Shown: one piece after another, positions 16,675 through 26,743 of the stretch
How positions within the stretch are numbered: position 1 is the stretch's first letter
Layout: each line of letters starts with the position of its first letter
Assembly (NCBI RefSeq): GCF_025165815.1
Contig: NZ_JAFFZE010000006.1
Location: forward strand, 124,001 to 188,000
Length of the DNA stretch: 64,000 nt
Direction: 5' to 3'
Origin: Actinophytocola gossypii
GTDB taxonomy: Bacteria > Actinomycetota > Actinomycetes > Mycobacteriales > Pseudonocardiaceae
The notes under the pieces: model-generated
The model's input: the letters and a program-made list of their open reading frames with translations, nothing else
What the model was told of the DNA's origin: nothing
The model's database searches: none
Position numbers and translations under genes: made by a program

Positions 16675-18456
16675 TCACTCCGGGTCGGCGCCTGCGTCGC
16701 TCTCGGCTGCTACGTCGCCTTCCGCGCCAGCTTCCGGGTGGGTGTCGGCCTTCGGCTCGGGTTTCGTGTTCGCGTCGGCGTCGGCGTTCGTGCCCGTGTC
16801 GGGTGCGTCGCCTTCGATCTCGTCCGCTCCCGCCGGGTCGCCGCCGCCACTCGCCCCGGCCGCCCCACGTGCCGGCCGCGACATCGGTACCGCGGCCACC
16901 AGCACCACGCCGATCAGCAGCATCGCCGTGCCCGCCCAGAACATCGGCACCGTCTTGTACGCCAGCGTCGTGTACGCGAGCTCGCGCGGCGCCCGGCCCT
17001 GCGGCTCCGGGTCCGGCGGCGGCTGCGGCTGATCCGACGTCCGGCACACCACGCCGCCCGTCGGCGCGTACGCGCGCGCGATCTGCTCACCCAGCGACAC
17101 CTGCACCAACGCCGACGGCAGGTTCGGCAACCCCAGCGCCTCGGTCAGCAGCACCTGCACGTCCAGCATCCGGGCCGTGGCCCCCAGCTGGAAGCCCTCG
17201 AACGGGTCGGTCATCGCCGCGCGCTTCTCGTCCAGCCGCGCGACGCCGAGCCGGAGGACGCCGAGGTCGAGCGTCCGCACCGCGTCGTCGACCCGCTGCC
17301 CGTTCGCCAGCAGCCCGCCGATGACCGGCAGCTTCTCCGCACCCGGCACGTCCGGCAGCGGAATCCCGATCGGCACGTCGAGGTTCGGGTCGGCCGCGTC
17401 CAGCCGCCCCAGCTGCCGCCCGCCCTGCCACACCTCGATCACCGGCGCCGTGTACTCGACCGACGACGTCCGCGCGTTCCCGGTCGCGGTGACCTGCAAC
17501 GTCGGCTGGCTCACCACGCGCAGTTCGAGCGCGAACGGCGTCCCCGCGAGCAGCTCGATCGCCGCCACCCGCAACGTCGACGTCGACCGCACCGCCTTGT
17601 TCGGCGACCCCGGCAGGTCCACCAGCTGCACGATCGACCGCGTGGCCAGCGTGTTCGGCAGGCTCACCAGCGACCCACGTCCGTCCGCCCGCGGCGCCCC
17701 GTCCCCCGACAGCACCCCACCGAGCGTGCTCAACGGCCCCGCGAGCCGGCGGATCCCGTCGATGATCGCCCGATCGGCGCCCGCGTCCAGCCCAGGCGCG
17801 TCGAACACCCCCGTCAGATCCCCGACGTCCGGCAAGGTGGGGATCGCGTTCACCAACGACAGGCTCCCCACCTCGGTCGACGCGTCCGACACCGTGCCCA
17901 CACACGGCCCGAGCACGTCGTCCCACTGCGCGTGCACCTGCCCGCGCAGCGCGCCGCCCGTGATCAACGAGTCCAGCGGCGTCTCCGGCAGCGAGAGCCC
18001 GGCGTGCACCGGCTCCGCGTTGTCCGGCGGTGCCGTCTGCGCCAACGCCCCCGGCGCCCGCGGCGAGGACCCGCCCACCGCGACCCCACCCGGCGCGGCC
18101 TCGGCCACCGACTGCTCGAACGCGAGATAGGCCTCGGAGTTCACCTGCGCCGACGAGACCCCGAACCCCAGCTCGACCGCCGCCTGCCGAGGCAGCTTTT
18201 CGGCCATCTCCGGCAAGATCGACCTGGTCGGCGTCGAGTTCGGCAACACCCGGACGATCCCCAGCCCGGTCCCGGCATCCGCGACGACCCGAGCCGTCGG
18301 CTCCGCTCCCACCGGCGCCGACATAGGCGGCGACCCGGACCCCGGCGGAGCCGGCACCGGCGTGGTCACCGGCTCCCCAGCCGCCGGCGCCACCGAAAAC
18401 CCCAGCACGACGACCACAACCCCGAACCCCGTCGCGACGAGGGAGCGTCCACGCAT
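16675..18456 (-). CDS. Large secreted, membrane-anchored protein of unknown function
   Basis: A 593-aa protein with a Sec signal peptide (residues 1-28, ending AAGEP), a long extracellular region rich in beta-prone stretches, a membrane helix near the end (about 510-530) and an acidic cytosolic tail rich in Asp, Ala and Glu. A few Cys (for example CVGTV and VVCRT) could form a disulfide outside. The ATG at 18456 follows AAGGAGG with 7 bases spacing and is preferred to an upstream ATG at 18489. I do not recognise the family. It is convergent with holB and is followed by the tRNA region upstream. Confidence 0.75.
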   Translation of the reverse strand: MRGRSLVATGFGVVVVVLGFSVAPAAGEPVTTPVPAPPGSGSPPMSAPVGAEPTARVVADAGTGLGIVRVLPNSTPTRSILPEMAEKLPRQAAVELGFGVSSAQVNSEAYLAFEQSVAEAAPGGVAVGGSSPRAPGALAQTAPPDNAEPVHAGLSLPETPLDSLITGGALRGQVHAQWDDVLGPCVGTVSDASTEVGSLSLVNAIPTLPDVGDLTGVFDAPGLDAGADRAIIDGIRRLAGPLSTLGGVLSGDGAPRADGRGSLVSLPNTLATRSIVQLVDLPGSPNKAVRSTSTLRVAAIELLAGTPFALELRVVSQPTLQVTATGNARTSSVEYTAPVIEVWQGGRQLGRLDAADPNLDVPIGIPLPDVPGAEKLPVIGGLLANGQRVDDAVRTLDLGVLRLGVARLDEKRAAMTDPFEGFQLGATARMLDVQVLLTEALGLPNLPSALVQVSLGEQIARAYAPTGGVVCRTSDQPQPPPDPEPQGRAPRELAYTTLAYKTVPMFWAGTAMLLIGVVLVAAVPMSRPARGAAGASGGGDPAGADEIEGDAPDTGTNADADANTKPEPKADTHPEAGAEGDVAAESDAGADPE

Positions 18457-18551
18457 CGCCCGGGCCTCCTTGCCGAGAAGCGACTCCACCCTTCTAACGA
18501 CCCCGGTGCCTGCGGGTGACGCGACCGGGCCAGCTACACTGAGGACGCACC

Positions 18552-18628
18552 GCCGCCTTAGCTCAGTCGGCCAGAGCGGCTCACTCGTAATGAGCAGGTC
18601 AAGGGTTCGATTCCCTTAGGCGGCTCCA
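18552..18628 (+). tRNA. tRNA-Thr (anticodon CGT)
   Basis: A full cloverleaf is visible: acceptor GCCGCCT / AGGCGGC, D arm GCTC / GAGC, anticodon stem GCTCA / TGAGC around the loop CTCGTAA (anticodon CGT, reading ACG), and T arm AAGGG-TTCGATT-CCCTT. The CCA end is encoded (18626-18628). A TACACT box at 18535-18540 is a likely -10 element. Confidence 0.97.
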
Positions 18629-18651
18629 GGTGAGAGCCGGTAACACCCGGA

Positions 18652-18692
18652 AGCCGGGTTCGCGTGCCACATCATGTGACGCGAACCCGGCT
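18652..18692 (+). terminator. Strong terminator after tRNA-Thr
   Basis: AGCCGGGTTCGCGT and ACGCGAACCCGGCT pair perfectly over 14 bases, with a smaller CACAT / ATGTG stem inside, followed by TTTGG. It is 24 bases after the tRNA end. Confidence 0.9.
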
Positions 18693-18739
18693 TTGGTGTG
18701 CGCTCAAGTGGGAGAAGGACACCCAGACTCACGAACCTG

Positions 18740-19129
18740 CTACCGCTCGTCGTGTGGTTGTTGGCGGTCGACGAGGGTGGACAGGTTCGCGGTCAGCTTG
18801 TCGAGGCGTTCGGTGATCTCGGCGAGGTGGTCCTCGATGGCGGCCAGCCGGGCGGGCACGGTGTCTGCGGCGAGGTCGACGGGGGCGTCTGGTGCTGGTG
18901 GGGCGTGTCCGAGCAGGACCGCGGCCAGGTGGCGCGGGTGCCAGCCGAGGCTCACCGACAGGGCTTCCAGGGTCCGGCCGCTGCGGCGGCGCTGGACCGT
19001 GTTGTGCACGATCTCGCGGACGATCGACAGGGCCACGCGCGACCGGCCGGCGAGCTCGCGTTGGTTCACGCCGAGCTCGGTCATGCGCTCGTTGATCGCC
19101 GTCGCGACCGCGGGCCAGTCCTCCGTCAC
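18740..19129 (-). CDS. XRE-like helix-turn-helix protein with a C-terminal coiled coil
   Basis: A 129-aa protein. Residues about 8-70 look like a small XRE-type DNA-binding domain (NQRELAGRSRVALSIVREI as the helix-turn-helix, then a LEALSVSLGW helix). Residues about 90-122 form a heptad-like helix (RLAAIEDHLAEITERLDKL) that could dimerise. GTG 19129 follows GGAGGA with proper spacing. Target genes are unknown; the nearest are the tRNA and the DUF574 methyltransferase, which is often found next to XRE regulators in actinomycetes. Confidence 0.65.
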   Translation of the reverse strand: MTEDWPAVATAINERMTELGVNQRELAGRSRVALSIVREIVHNTVQRRRSGRTLEALSVSLGWHPRHLAAVLLGHAPPAPDAPVDLAADTVPARLAAIEDHLAEITERLDKLTANLSTLVDRQQPHDER

Positions 19130-19602
19130 GTATTCCTCCGCGCTTCACCGCTCGGCCCAACATCATTCCAAACCAGGACAACGTCCCTGGGACATCACAA
19201 CTAGCCGATGTCGCCAGCCTGCTCTCGCCGGTAGACCGGCGCCCGCTCGCTCTTGAGGGTGGTCGACGAGGTCGGCGAACGCCGTGGCGGCGTATCCGCC
19301 TTCCTGCGTGGCAAATGGTGGAACTCCTCGTCGAGCGCGGGAAGTTGCTCAAGGGTTGTTCGAGCACGGGGAAGCTCGGCTTGAAGCACATCGTGCACGA
19401 CGGTTGCGGGCGTGATGACCTCGACGAGTTCCCGATATGCCGGTTCAACGGTGTGCGGGTGGCGTTCGATGGGGCGTTGCGCATTCCAGCGAGGATTGTG
19501 TTGAGCACAGGAAGTTCGACGGTCGTGAGGCACGATCTGGGGCCACCGTGGGCGCGAGAAGTACTTCCCCTGACGCCGCCGCAGAGTACTAAGATCACCG
19601 GT
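19130..19602. other. 473-base region without a clear gene
   Basis: On the minus strand, 19203-19500 reads as a sensible but start-less protein fragment (PAYRELVEVITPATVVHDVL and following), with lower GC at third positions than its neighbours. This may be the remains of a gene. The right end holds the promoter of the DUF574 gene. No intact gene or repeat array is visible. Confidence 0.4.
19560..19595 (+). promoter_or_regulatory. Likely promoter with repeated AGTACT of the DUF574 gene
   Basis: AGTACT occurs at 19560 and again at 19585, 25 bases apart. The second copy runs into TAAGAT (19590-19595), a good -10 box exactly 7 bases before the ATG at 19603, where no ribosome binding site exists. 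The direct repeats could bind a regulator across the -35 region. Confidence 0.45.
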
Positions 19603-20406
19603 ATGTCGACAGAGCGGCCTGGTTGGGCACCGGACGATGTTGATCTTGATCGGCCCAATGCCGCGCGGGTGTATGACTATCTGCTTGGGGGGTCGGCGAA
19701 CTTCGCGAAGGATCGGGAGTTCGCGGGGCGGCTGTTGGAGATCGCGCCGGATGCGGCGAAGTTGGCTCGGGGGAACCGGGCGTTCTTGCGGCGGGCGGTG
19801 AACTACTGCCTGCGTCACGGGATTCGGCAGTTTTTGGACATCGGGTCGGGGATTCCCACTGTCGGGAACGTGCACGAGATCACGCAGCGGACGGAACCGT
19901 CGGCGCGGGTCGTTTACGTGGATGTCGAGCCGGTTGCCGTGGCGCACACCGAGTTGATGCTTGCTGGCAACGAGAACGCCGGCGTCGTGCGGGGTGAGCT
20001 GCTTGAGGCGGACGAGCTGCTCGGGTCGGAACCGGTGCGGCGGCTGCTCAACCTGGATGAGCCGGTGGCCGTGTTGATGGTGTCCGTGTTGCACTTTCTC
20101 GGCGGGAACGAGCCTTACGGCGCGGTCGCCCGGTACGTGGACGCGATGGCGTCCGGCAGTTACCTCGTGATCTCGCACATCGCCGCGGAGGATTCCGAGG
20201 AGCAGTCGCAGGCGCGCAACCTCTACCAGAAGGACGCGGTTCCGATCGTCGGGCGTACGCGTGCGGAGCTGGCCGGCTTCTTCGCCGGGATGGAGCTGGT
20301 CGAGCCGGGTGTCGTGTGGACGCCGGAGTGGCATCCGGAGGCGTCCGACGTCGTGGTGGAACCTCAGCTTTCCAGGGGGCTCGTGGCGGTGGGGCGTAAG
20401 CCCTGA
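19603..20406 (+). CDS. SAM-dependent methyltransferase, DUF574 family
   Basis: A 267-aa enzyme of the DUF574 family (PF04672), common in many copies in filamentous actinomycetes. Hallmarks are the N-terminal DRPNAARVYDYLLGG motif, the SAM-binding FLDIGSGIPT, and YVDVEPVAVAH at the end of the second strand. The substrate of this family is not known to me. The ATG at 19603 has no ribosome binding site, only a -10-like TAAGAT 7 bases upstream, so a leaderless message is likely. It lies close to an XRE-type regulator. Confidence 0.88.
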   Translation: MSTERPGWAPDDVDLDRPNAARVYDYLLGGSANFAKDREFAGRLLEIAPDAAKLARGNRAFLRRAVNYCLRHGIRQFLDIGSGIPTVGNVHEITQRTEPSARVVYVDVEPVAVAHTELMLAGNENAGVVRGELLEADELLGSEPVRRLLNLDEPVAVLMVSVLHFLGGNEPYGAVARYVDAMASGSYLVISHIAAEDSEEQSQARNLYQKDAVPIVGRTRAELAGFFAGMELVEPGVVWTPEWHPEASDVVVEPQLSRGLVAVGRKP

Positions 20407-20412
20407 TCGGCG

Positions 20413-21459
20413 CTAGGGGCGCCGCGCGAGGACGATCACGGGGTGTCTGCCGTTCAGGCTGATCGGCCAACAGCTCACGGGCAGGAGGCCGGCGGGCGCG
20501 ATCAGGTCCTTGTCGGGTTGTAGGAGGACGGCTCGGCCGCCGGGGCGGAGGACTCGGGTCAGCTCCGTCCAGAAGCGGGCGGGGTCGCGGGCCAGTTGGC
20601 CGGACGGGGTGACCTGGCGGTGCCACGGTGGGTTGCCTACGACGGCGTCGATGGACTCCGTGTCGATGGGCAACCGGGCGGCGTCGGCCAGCAGCCAGGT
20701 GACGTGGGCGGTGACGTCGTTGGTCCTGGCGGCGGTGATCGCGGCGGGGGCGTGGTCGGCGCCCACGCACTTGAGCCCGCGGTCCAGGGCCGCTTCGATG
20801 GGGATCGTGCCGGTGCCGCAGCACGGGTCGAGGAGGCGGGCACCGGGTGCGGGCGCGGCCAGGCGGACCAGGGCGTTGGCCAGGGGCGGGTGCAGGCTGC
20901 CGGGGCGGGACGCGGTTCGGTAGCTCCTGCGGTGCAGTGGGCGGGCCCCCACACGAAGCGACACCACGGCACGTTCGCCGGCGATGGTCACGCGCCAGGG
21001 GAGGCTGTCGGGTGGCGGGGCCTGGCCGCCTCGTCTGCTGCGGTACGGGGTGCCGATCACCTGGGACAGGGCCTCGCCGACGGCGTCCTCGATGTCGTAG
21101 CGGGTGTAGGCGCGGCGGCCGAGGAACGACGCGGACACGTCGACGCCGTCGAACTCGGCCGGGCCGCCGCAGCGGGAACGGAGTGCCAGGAGCCCGCGCA
21201 GGGGCAGGGTCCGGGCGGCTCGGGTCAGGTGGCGCAGGTCGGCGCGGGTGGTGCCGATGCCGTCGACCACCGCGGCGATGAGCAGCACGTCGTCGGCGGT
21301 GCGCAGGTCGAGTACGGCGGGGCCGGGCGTGGCGGTGTCGAACCAGACCTCGCGGTGGCCGACCTGGTTCACCTGCCCAAGCGCGCGCTCGCGGATCTCG
21401 TCCGCGACCACACGTTCTATCCCTCGCACCGTCCGCGCCAGCAGGCGCGCGCGGGTCAC
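20413..21459 (-). CDS. THUMP-like RNA methyltransferase (TrmN/Trm14-like)
   Basis: A 348-aa protein. The first ~165 residues look like a THUMP-type RNA-binding region (YTRYDIEDAVGEAL and surrounding strands). The C-terminal Rossmann fold has LLDPCCGTGTIPIEAAL (SAM binding) and the NPPW catalytic motif used by N2-guanine and N6-adenine methyltransferases. The closest described relatives modify tRNA guanosine at position 6, so tRNA is a reasonable guess for the substrate. It is convergent with the DUF574 gene, 6 bases apart. Start GTG 21459 is the best available, without a clear ribosome binding site. Confidence 0.75.
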   Translation of the reverse strand: MTRARLLARTVRGIERVVADEIRERALGQVNQVGHREVWFDTATPGPAVLDLRTADDVLLIAAVVDGIGTTRADLRHLTRAARTLPLRGLLALRSRCGGPAEFDGVDVSASFLGRRAYTRYDIEDAVGEALSQVIGTPYRSRRGGQAPPPDSLPWRVTIAGERAVVSLRVGARPLHRRSYRTASRPGSLHPPLANALVRLAAPAPGARLLDPCCGTGTIPIEAALDRGLKCVGADHAPAAITAARTNDVTAHVTWLLADAARLPIDTESIDAVVGNPPWHRQVTPSGQLARDPARFWTELTRVLRPGGRAVLLQPDKDLIAPAGLLPVSCWPISLNGRHPVIVLARRP

Positions 21460-21680
21460 CGTGCGAGCACGGTGCCAGGACGGGGTTCGATCTCACGGAT
21501 CACGTGTCTTCTCCCACGTCGCAACCCGGAACGGGCGGTTTTGCCCGTTCCGCGTCGCCGGCGGCGGGTGGTCCGCGCGGTGCCGGCGGGTCGCTCAGTG
21601 TCGGAAGAAGAAGCTCACGGGACCGAGGTTAGCGGTCGGGGGAAGCGGATTTCGGTCGACAGCCCGGGCAGACTGAGGGC

Positions 21681-22727
21681 GTGACGCGATCGCTGGTCAA
21701 CCACGCGCACGTGCGGCGGGCGCCGGACGTGATGCTTCGGCGGATGCTCGGTCGGGTGTCCGCCGACACCTCGACGACCGAGCCGGTGGAGGAGCTCGAG
21801 CGGCGGCTCGCGGAACTGCTCGGCAAGCCGCGGGCGCTGTTCTTCCCCACCGGCACCATGGCCCAGCAGGTCGCGCTCCGGATCCACGCCGAGAGCACGG
21901 GACGCTGGGGGTTCACCGGGCACCGGACCAACCACCTGGTCCTGTGGGAGCAGCAGGGGTACGCCGCGGTGCACGGGCTGCGCTACCTGCCGGCGGGCGA
22001 CGCCCACTCCCCGCTCACCCGCGCCCAGCTCGACGACGTCGGCGAACGGCCCGGCACCCTGCTGATCGAGCTGCCCCAGCGGGAGATCGGCGGGCTGCTG
22101 CCCACCTGGGACGAACTGGGTGAGCAGCTCGGCTGGGCCTCGGACCAGGGCGCGGCGGCGCACCTCGACGGGGCTCGGCTCTGGGAGGCGCAACCCTTCT
22201 ACGACCGCCCGTACGGCGACATCGCCGGGCTGTTCGACACCGTCTACGTCTCCCTCTACAAAGGACTCGGCGGGGTTCGGGGCGCCGTGCTCGCCGGGGA
22301 CGACGACTTCGTCGCCGAGGCCGCGGTGTGGCGGCAGCGTCTCGGCGGCGCGATCCCGGACGCCTGGCCGCTGGCCATCGCCGCGCTGGTCGGGCTGGAC
22401 GAGCTGCCGGCGCGGATGGCCGAGTTCCGCGACCACGCCGTCGCCATCGCGGCCGCGCTCACCGCCGACGGAACCGCGACCGTGCACCCGAACCCGCCGG
22501 TGACGCCGATGTTCCACGTCCACCTGCCGGTCGGCGCCGAGGCCGCCACCCGCGCGGCCAAGGCGATGCTCGACGAGCGTGACGTCCAGGTGCTCGTCCG
22601 CGCGCAGAGCCAGCCGCTGCCGGACCGGAGCCGGTTCGAGCTCACCGTCGGCGAGAACGCCATGGAGTTCACCCCGGACGAGGTCGCCGCGCTCGTCGTG
22701 GAACTGGTCGAACGGGCCGGCGGCTAG
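21681..22727 (+). CDS. Threonine-aldolase-like PLP enzyme (beta-eliminating lyase family)
   Basis: A 348-aa fold-type I PLP enzyme resembling low-specificity L-threonine aldolases, which split threonine or allo-threonine to glycine and acetaldehyde. Visible features: FFPTGTMAQQVAL near the cofactor phosphate site, AHLDGARLW with the PLP-ring Asp, and SLYKGLGG with the Schiff-base lysine. The N-terminus is shorter and more divergent than in classic enzymes, so another small amino acid substrate is possible. GTG 21681 follows GAGGG. The gene is followed closely by the carbonic anhydrase gene. Confidence 0.8.
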   Translation: MTRSLVNHAHVRRAPDVMLRRMLGRVSADTSTTEPVEELERRLAELLGKPRALFFPTGTMAQQVALRIHAESTGRWGFTGHRTNHLVLWEQQGYAAVHGLRYLPAGDAHSPLTRAQLDDVGERPGTLLIELPQREIGGLLPTWDELGEQLGWASDQGAAAHLDGARLWEAQPFYDRPYGDIAGLFDTVYVSLYKGLGGVRGAVLAGDDDFVAEAAVWRQRLGGAIPDAWPLAIAALVGLDELPARMAEFRDHAVAIAAALTADGTATVHPNPPVTPMFHVHLPVGAEAATRAAKAMLDERDVQVLVRAQSQPLPDRSRFELTVGENAMEFTPDEVAALVVELVERAGG

Positions 22728-22742
22728 GCCTACTGTGGACGG

Positions 22743-23264
22743 ATGCCGCTGTACTCGTTCGAGGGCAAGCGTCCCAACATCCACCCGGACGCCTGGATCG
22801 CGCCGACCGCCACCCTGGTCGGCGACGTCACCGTCGAGGCGGACGCCTCGGTCTGGTACGGCGTCGTGCTGCGGGCCGACTTCGGCGCCATCGTCGTCCG
22901 GGCCGGCGCCAACGTGCAGGACAACTCGGTCGTCCACGTCGGCGAGGGCACCTGCGAGATCGGGCCGGACGCGACCGTCGGCCACCTGTGCGTGATCCAC
23001 CACTGCGTGATCGGCGCGGAGGCCCTCGTCGGCAACGGGTCGACCGTGCTCGACGGCGCCGTGGTCGGCGCGCGAGCCCTGGTGGCCGCCGGGTCGACCG
23101 TCTCGCCGGGTACCGAGGTCCCGCCCGAGACCGTCGCGTTCGGCTCGCCGGCCAGGCGGTTCGCGCCGCTGACGGGCCCGGCGAAGCAGTGGGTGGACGG
23201 CAACCCGGCGATCTACCGCGACCTGGCGCGCCGGCACCGGGACGGGACAGCTCCCGTCGACTGA
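22743..23264 (+). CDS. Gamma-class carbonic anhydrase family protein
   Basis: A 173-aa left-handed beta-helix protein with hexapeptide repeats along residues 15-135. The His ligands are in place: NSVVHVG and VGHLCVIHHC. Members hydrate carbon dioxide or act as other metal-dependent hydrolases. No ribosome binding site precedes the ATG at 22743, but TACTGT ends 6 bases before it, suggesting a separate leaderless message rather than simple coupling to the PLP enzyme gene. Confidence 0.88.
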   Translation: MPLYSFEGKRPNIHPDAWIAPTATLVGDVTVEADASVWYGVVLRADFGAIVVRAGANVQDNSVVHVGEGTCEIGPDATVGHLCVIHHCVIGAEALVGNGSTVLDGAVVGARALVAAGSTVSPGTEVPPETVAFGSPARRFAPLTGPAKQWVDGNPAIYRDLARRHRDGTAPVD

Positions 23265-23265
23265 G

Positions 23266-24030
23266 TCAGCGGGACCGGTACGGGGTGGTCGTGGTGAGCT
23301 GCCGGAAGCCGATCCGCTCCAGGATCGGCCGGCTGGTCGGCAACGCGTCCGTGCGCAGGTACTCGTAGCCGCGCTCGGCCGCCAGCCGTGCCCGGTGGCT
23401 CACCATCGCCCGGTAGACGCCGCGGCCGCGCCACCCCGGCAGCGTTCCGCCGCCCCACAGGCTCGCGAACCGGGTGCCGACGTGGAAGTCGACCCGCGAC
23501 GCGGACACCGGCTCGTCGCCGGCCATCGCCAGCACCGCCGCGACGGCACCGGTCGGCATCCGCTCCCGGATGCTCGCCACCACGGCCGTGTGGTCGCCGC
23601 CGAAGACCTCCTCGTGCACCCGCCGCACCAGCGCCAGCTCGGCCTCGGAGGTCACCGTGCGCAGCTCGACGCCGTCCGGCGCGGGGGTGTCCGGGACGTC
23701 GGCGACCGAGGCGACCATCAGCGCCTCCTCCTCGTCCGGTTCGAGGCCGGCGGCGCGCAGCCGGTCGGGGAGGTCGGCGGGACGGTCGTGGCCGTAGTAC
23801 TTCCACTCGAACGAGCGGCCAAGACCGGCGAAGTACGCGACCTGTTCGGCGATCACCGCGTCGGCCGACGATTCGTCCACATCGGACCACTCGATGCCGT
23901 TCCAGCCGTCGGGATCCTCGCTGACACAACGGATCACCCGCCCGGCACGCTCGAACATGCCGCCGTCCAGCGAGGGCCGGACGGTGTCGCGCAGCTCCGC
24001 GTCGAACGCGGCGAGCACCGGATCCGTCAT
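23266..24030 (-). CDS. GNAT family N-acetyltransferase
   Basis: A 254-aa protein whose C-terminal half (about residues 115-250) is a GNAT fold: a FASLWGGGTLPGWRGRGVYRAM segment with the acetyl-CoA pyrophosphate loop (W-R-G-R-G-V), and a C-terminal RPILERIGFRQL helix-strand. The N-terminal half is a variable domain. It is the second gene of a pair: its ATG overlaps the stop of the methyltransferase upstream (ATGA, 24027-24030), so the two are translated together. Substrate unknown. Confidence 0.82.
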   Translation of the reverse strand: MTDPVLAAFDAELRDTVRPSLDGGMFERAGRVIRCVSEDPDGWNGIEWSDVDESSADAVIAEQVAYFAGLGRSFEWKYYGHDRPADLPDRLRAAGLEPDEEEALMVASVADVPDTPAPDGVELRTVTSEAELALVRRVHEEVFGGDHTAVVASIRERMPTGAVAAVLAMAGDEPVSASRVDFHVGTRFASLWGGGTLPGWRGRGVYRAMVSHRARLAAERGYEYLRTDALPTSRPILERIGFRQLTTTTPYRSR

Positions 24031-24809
24031 GGCCGCCTCGCCGCGACCAGCAGGTGCGAGGTGGCCCCGATCGTCGCCGGTTCCCGCTCGGTGCGGGCGA
24101 TCAGGTCGAGCACCAGCGCGCGGAAGTCCGGATCGGACAGTCGGGCGACCTGGTCCGGGATCCAGTGCGCCATGCCCTCGACCGCGTACAGGTCGGAAAG
24201 GCGCAGGCCGGCGTCGGCGACCTCGCCGGGCAGCTCGTCCGGGCGGTGGAAGTAGGCGTTGGTGAAACCGTGCGGCAGGTCGACCGAGTCGCGCCGCGTG
24301 CCGGTGGCCAGCTCGGCGCGCACCAGGTCGGCGAAGCCGGGCACCGTGCCCAGCTCGGTGAGCAGCGCCTCGTACGTCGACGCCCACCGGCTGATCGCCG
24401 CCGCCAGGACGACCCCGCCGGGCCGCACCACGCGCCGCGCCTCGGCGAACGCGGCGACCCGGTCGGCGCGGTCGAGCAGGTGGTACAGCGGGCCGAGCAG
24501 CAGCACCGCGTCCCAGCCACCGTCCGGCTCGTCGAGCGACCGGGCGTCGCCGACGACCGCGTCGACGCCTTCCCGCGCCGCGGTGTCCACGTGCAGTGGC
24601 ACCGGGTCGACGAGCCGCACCCGGTGACCCCGGTCGGCCAGCCAGGTCGCGTAGACGCCGAACGCGCCGCCGACGTCGAGCACGGACGCCGGTGGCGCGG
24701 GCAGCAGACGTTCGAGCAACACCTTGGTACGCAACAGCTCCAGCGTCCCGTCCAACCGGGTCCGCTCACCGCCGCGGTCGTAGTAGGTGCGCACGTCGCG
24801 ATCCAGCAT
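24027..24809 (-). CDS. Class I SAM-dependent methyltransferase
   Basis: A 260-aa protein with a Rossmann methyltransferase core: SVLDVGGAFGVYATWLA (motif I), RLVDPVPLHV (motif II) and LLLGPLYHLLD (motif IV). It begins with DVRTYYDRGGERTRL, typical of small-molecule methyltransferases of this group. ATG 24809 has TACCGT 7 bases upstream and no ribosome binding site, so the message may be leaderless. It is coupled to the GNAT gene downstream. Substrate unknown. Confidence 0.8.
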   Translation of the reverse strand: MLDRDVRTYYDRGGERTRLDGTLELLRTKVLLERLLPAPPASVLDVGGAFGVYATWLADRGHRVRLVDPVPLHVDTAAREGVDAVVGDARSLDEPDGGWDAVLLLGPLYHLLDRADRVAAFAEARRVVRPGGVVLAAAISRWASTYEALLTELGTVPGFADLVRAELATGTRRDSVDLPHGFTNAYFHRPDELPGEVADAGLRLSDLYAVEGMAHWIPDQVARLSDPDFRALVLDLIARTEREPATIGATSHLLVAARRP

Positions 24810-24850
24810 GCCGGCCACGGTAGCGGCGCGACGACGAAACCGCGCCCGAG

Positions 24851-26260
<1,410 letters not shown>

Positions 26261-26341
26261 TCACGCGAGTGACCCGGTTGTGTGACGGTGGCCACGAACG
26301 GGGTTGAGTTTCACGTAACGTCAATTCCTAGCGTGCGGCGC

Positions 26342-26740
26342 ATGCCAGCGAAGAAGCAGACCGCCCAGGTCACGATCGAGATGCCGGCGGGCGACGCGCC
26401 GATGATGGACCTCGGCAAGATGCTCGGCCAGACCGGCGTGAACCTCGTCGAGATCAAGCGCGCGTACGACACGAGTACCGCCGCCCAGCGCGGCGAGGTG
26501 GTGCCGGCGGTCGTCACGGTGTTCGACGACCGCTCGTTCGAGCTGCGGCTGAAGACGCCGCCGACCTCGTTCCTCATCCGCAAGGCGCTGGGCGGCAACG
26601 GTTCCCGGCAACTGAGCCGCGAGCAGCTGCGCGCGGTGGCCGAGCGGAAGCTGCCGGACCTGAACACCACCGACCTCGACGCCGCGATGCGCACGGTCGC
26701 CGGCACCGCGCGGTCCATGGGCGTGTCCATCTCGGACTGA
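26342..26740 (+). CDS. Ribosomal protein L11 (uL11) paralogue
   Basis: A 132-aa L11-like protein, about ten residues shorter than normal L11 (141-144). Recognisable landmarks are GQTGVNLVEIKRAYD, VTVFDDRSFELRLKTPPTS, LPDLNTTDLDAAMR and the end GTARSMGVSI. The first-helix element that is normally N-P-x-P-P-V-G-P before L-G-Q reads APMMDLGK here, so the prolines contacted by thiostrepton-type drugs are gone. The loop between KTPP and the last helices is also shortened. It lacks its usual neighbours (nusG, rplA), so it is a second copy. TAGCGT lies 7 bases before the ATG and there is no ribosome binding site. The CGNR gene follows 3 bases after. Confidence 0.85.
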   Translation: MPAKKQTAQVTIEMPAGDAPMMDLGKMLGQTGVNLVEIKRAYDTSTAAQRGEVVPAVVTVFDDRSFELRLKTPPTSFLIRKALGGNGSRQLSREQLRAVAERKLPDLNTTDLDAAMRTVAGTARSMGVSISD

Positions 26741-26743
26741 GCG

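Noticed and set aside
18552..21680. Integrated element at tRNA-Thr
   Set aside because: No integrase, no second copy of the tRNA 3' end and no phage or conjugation genes are visible downstream; the XRE and DUF574 genes alone do not show an island.
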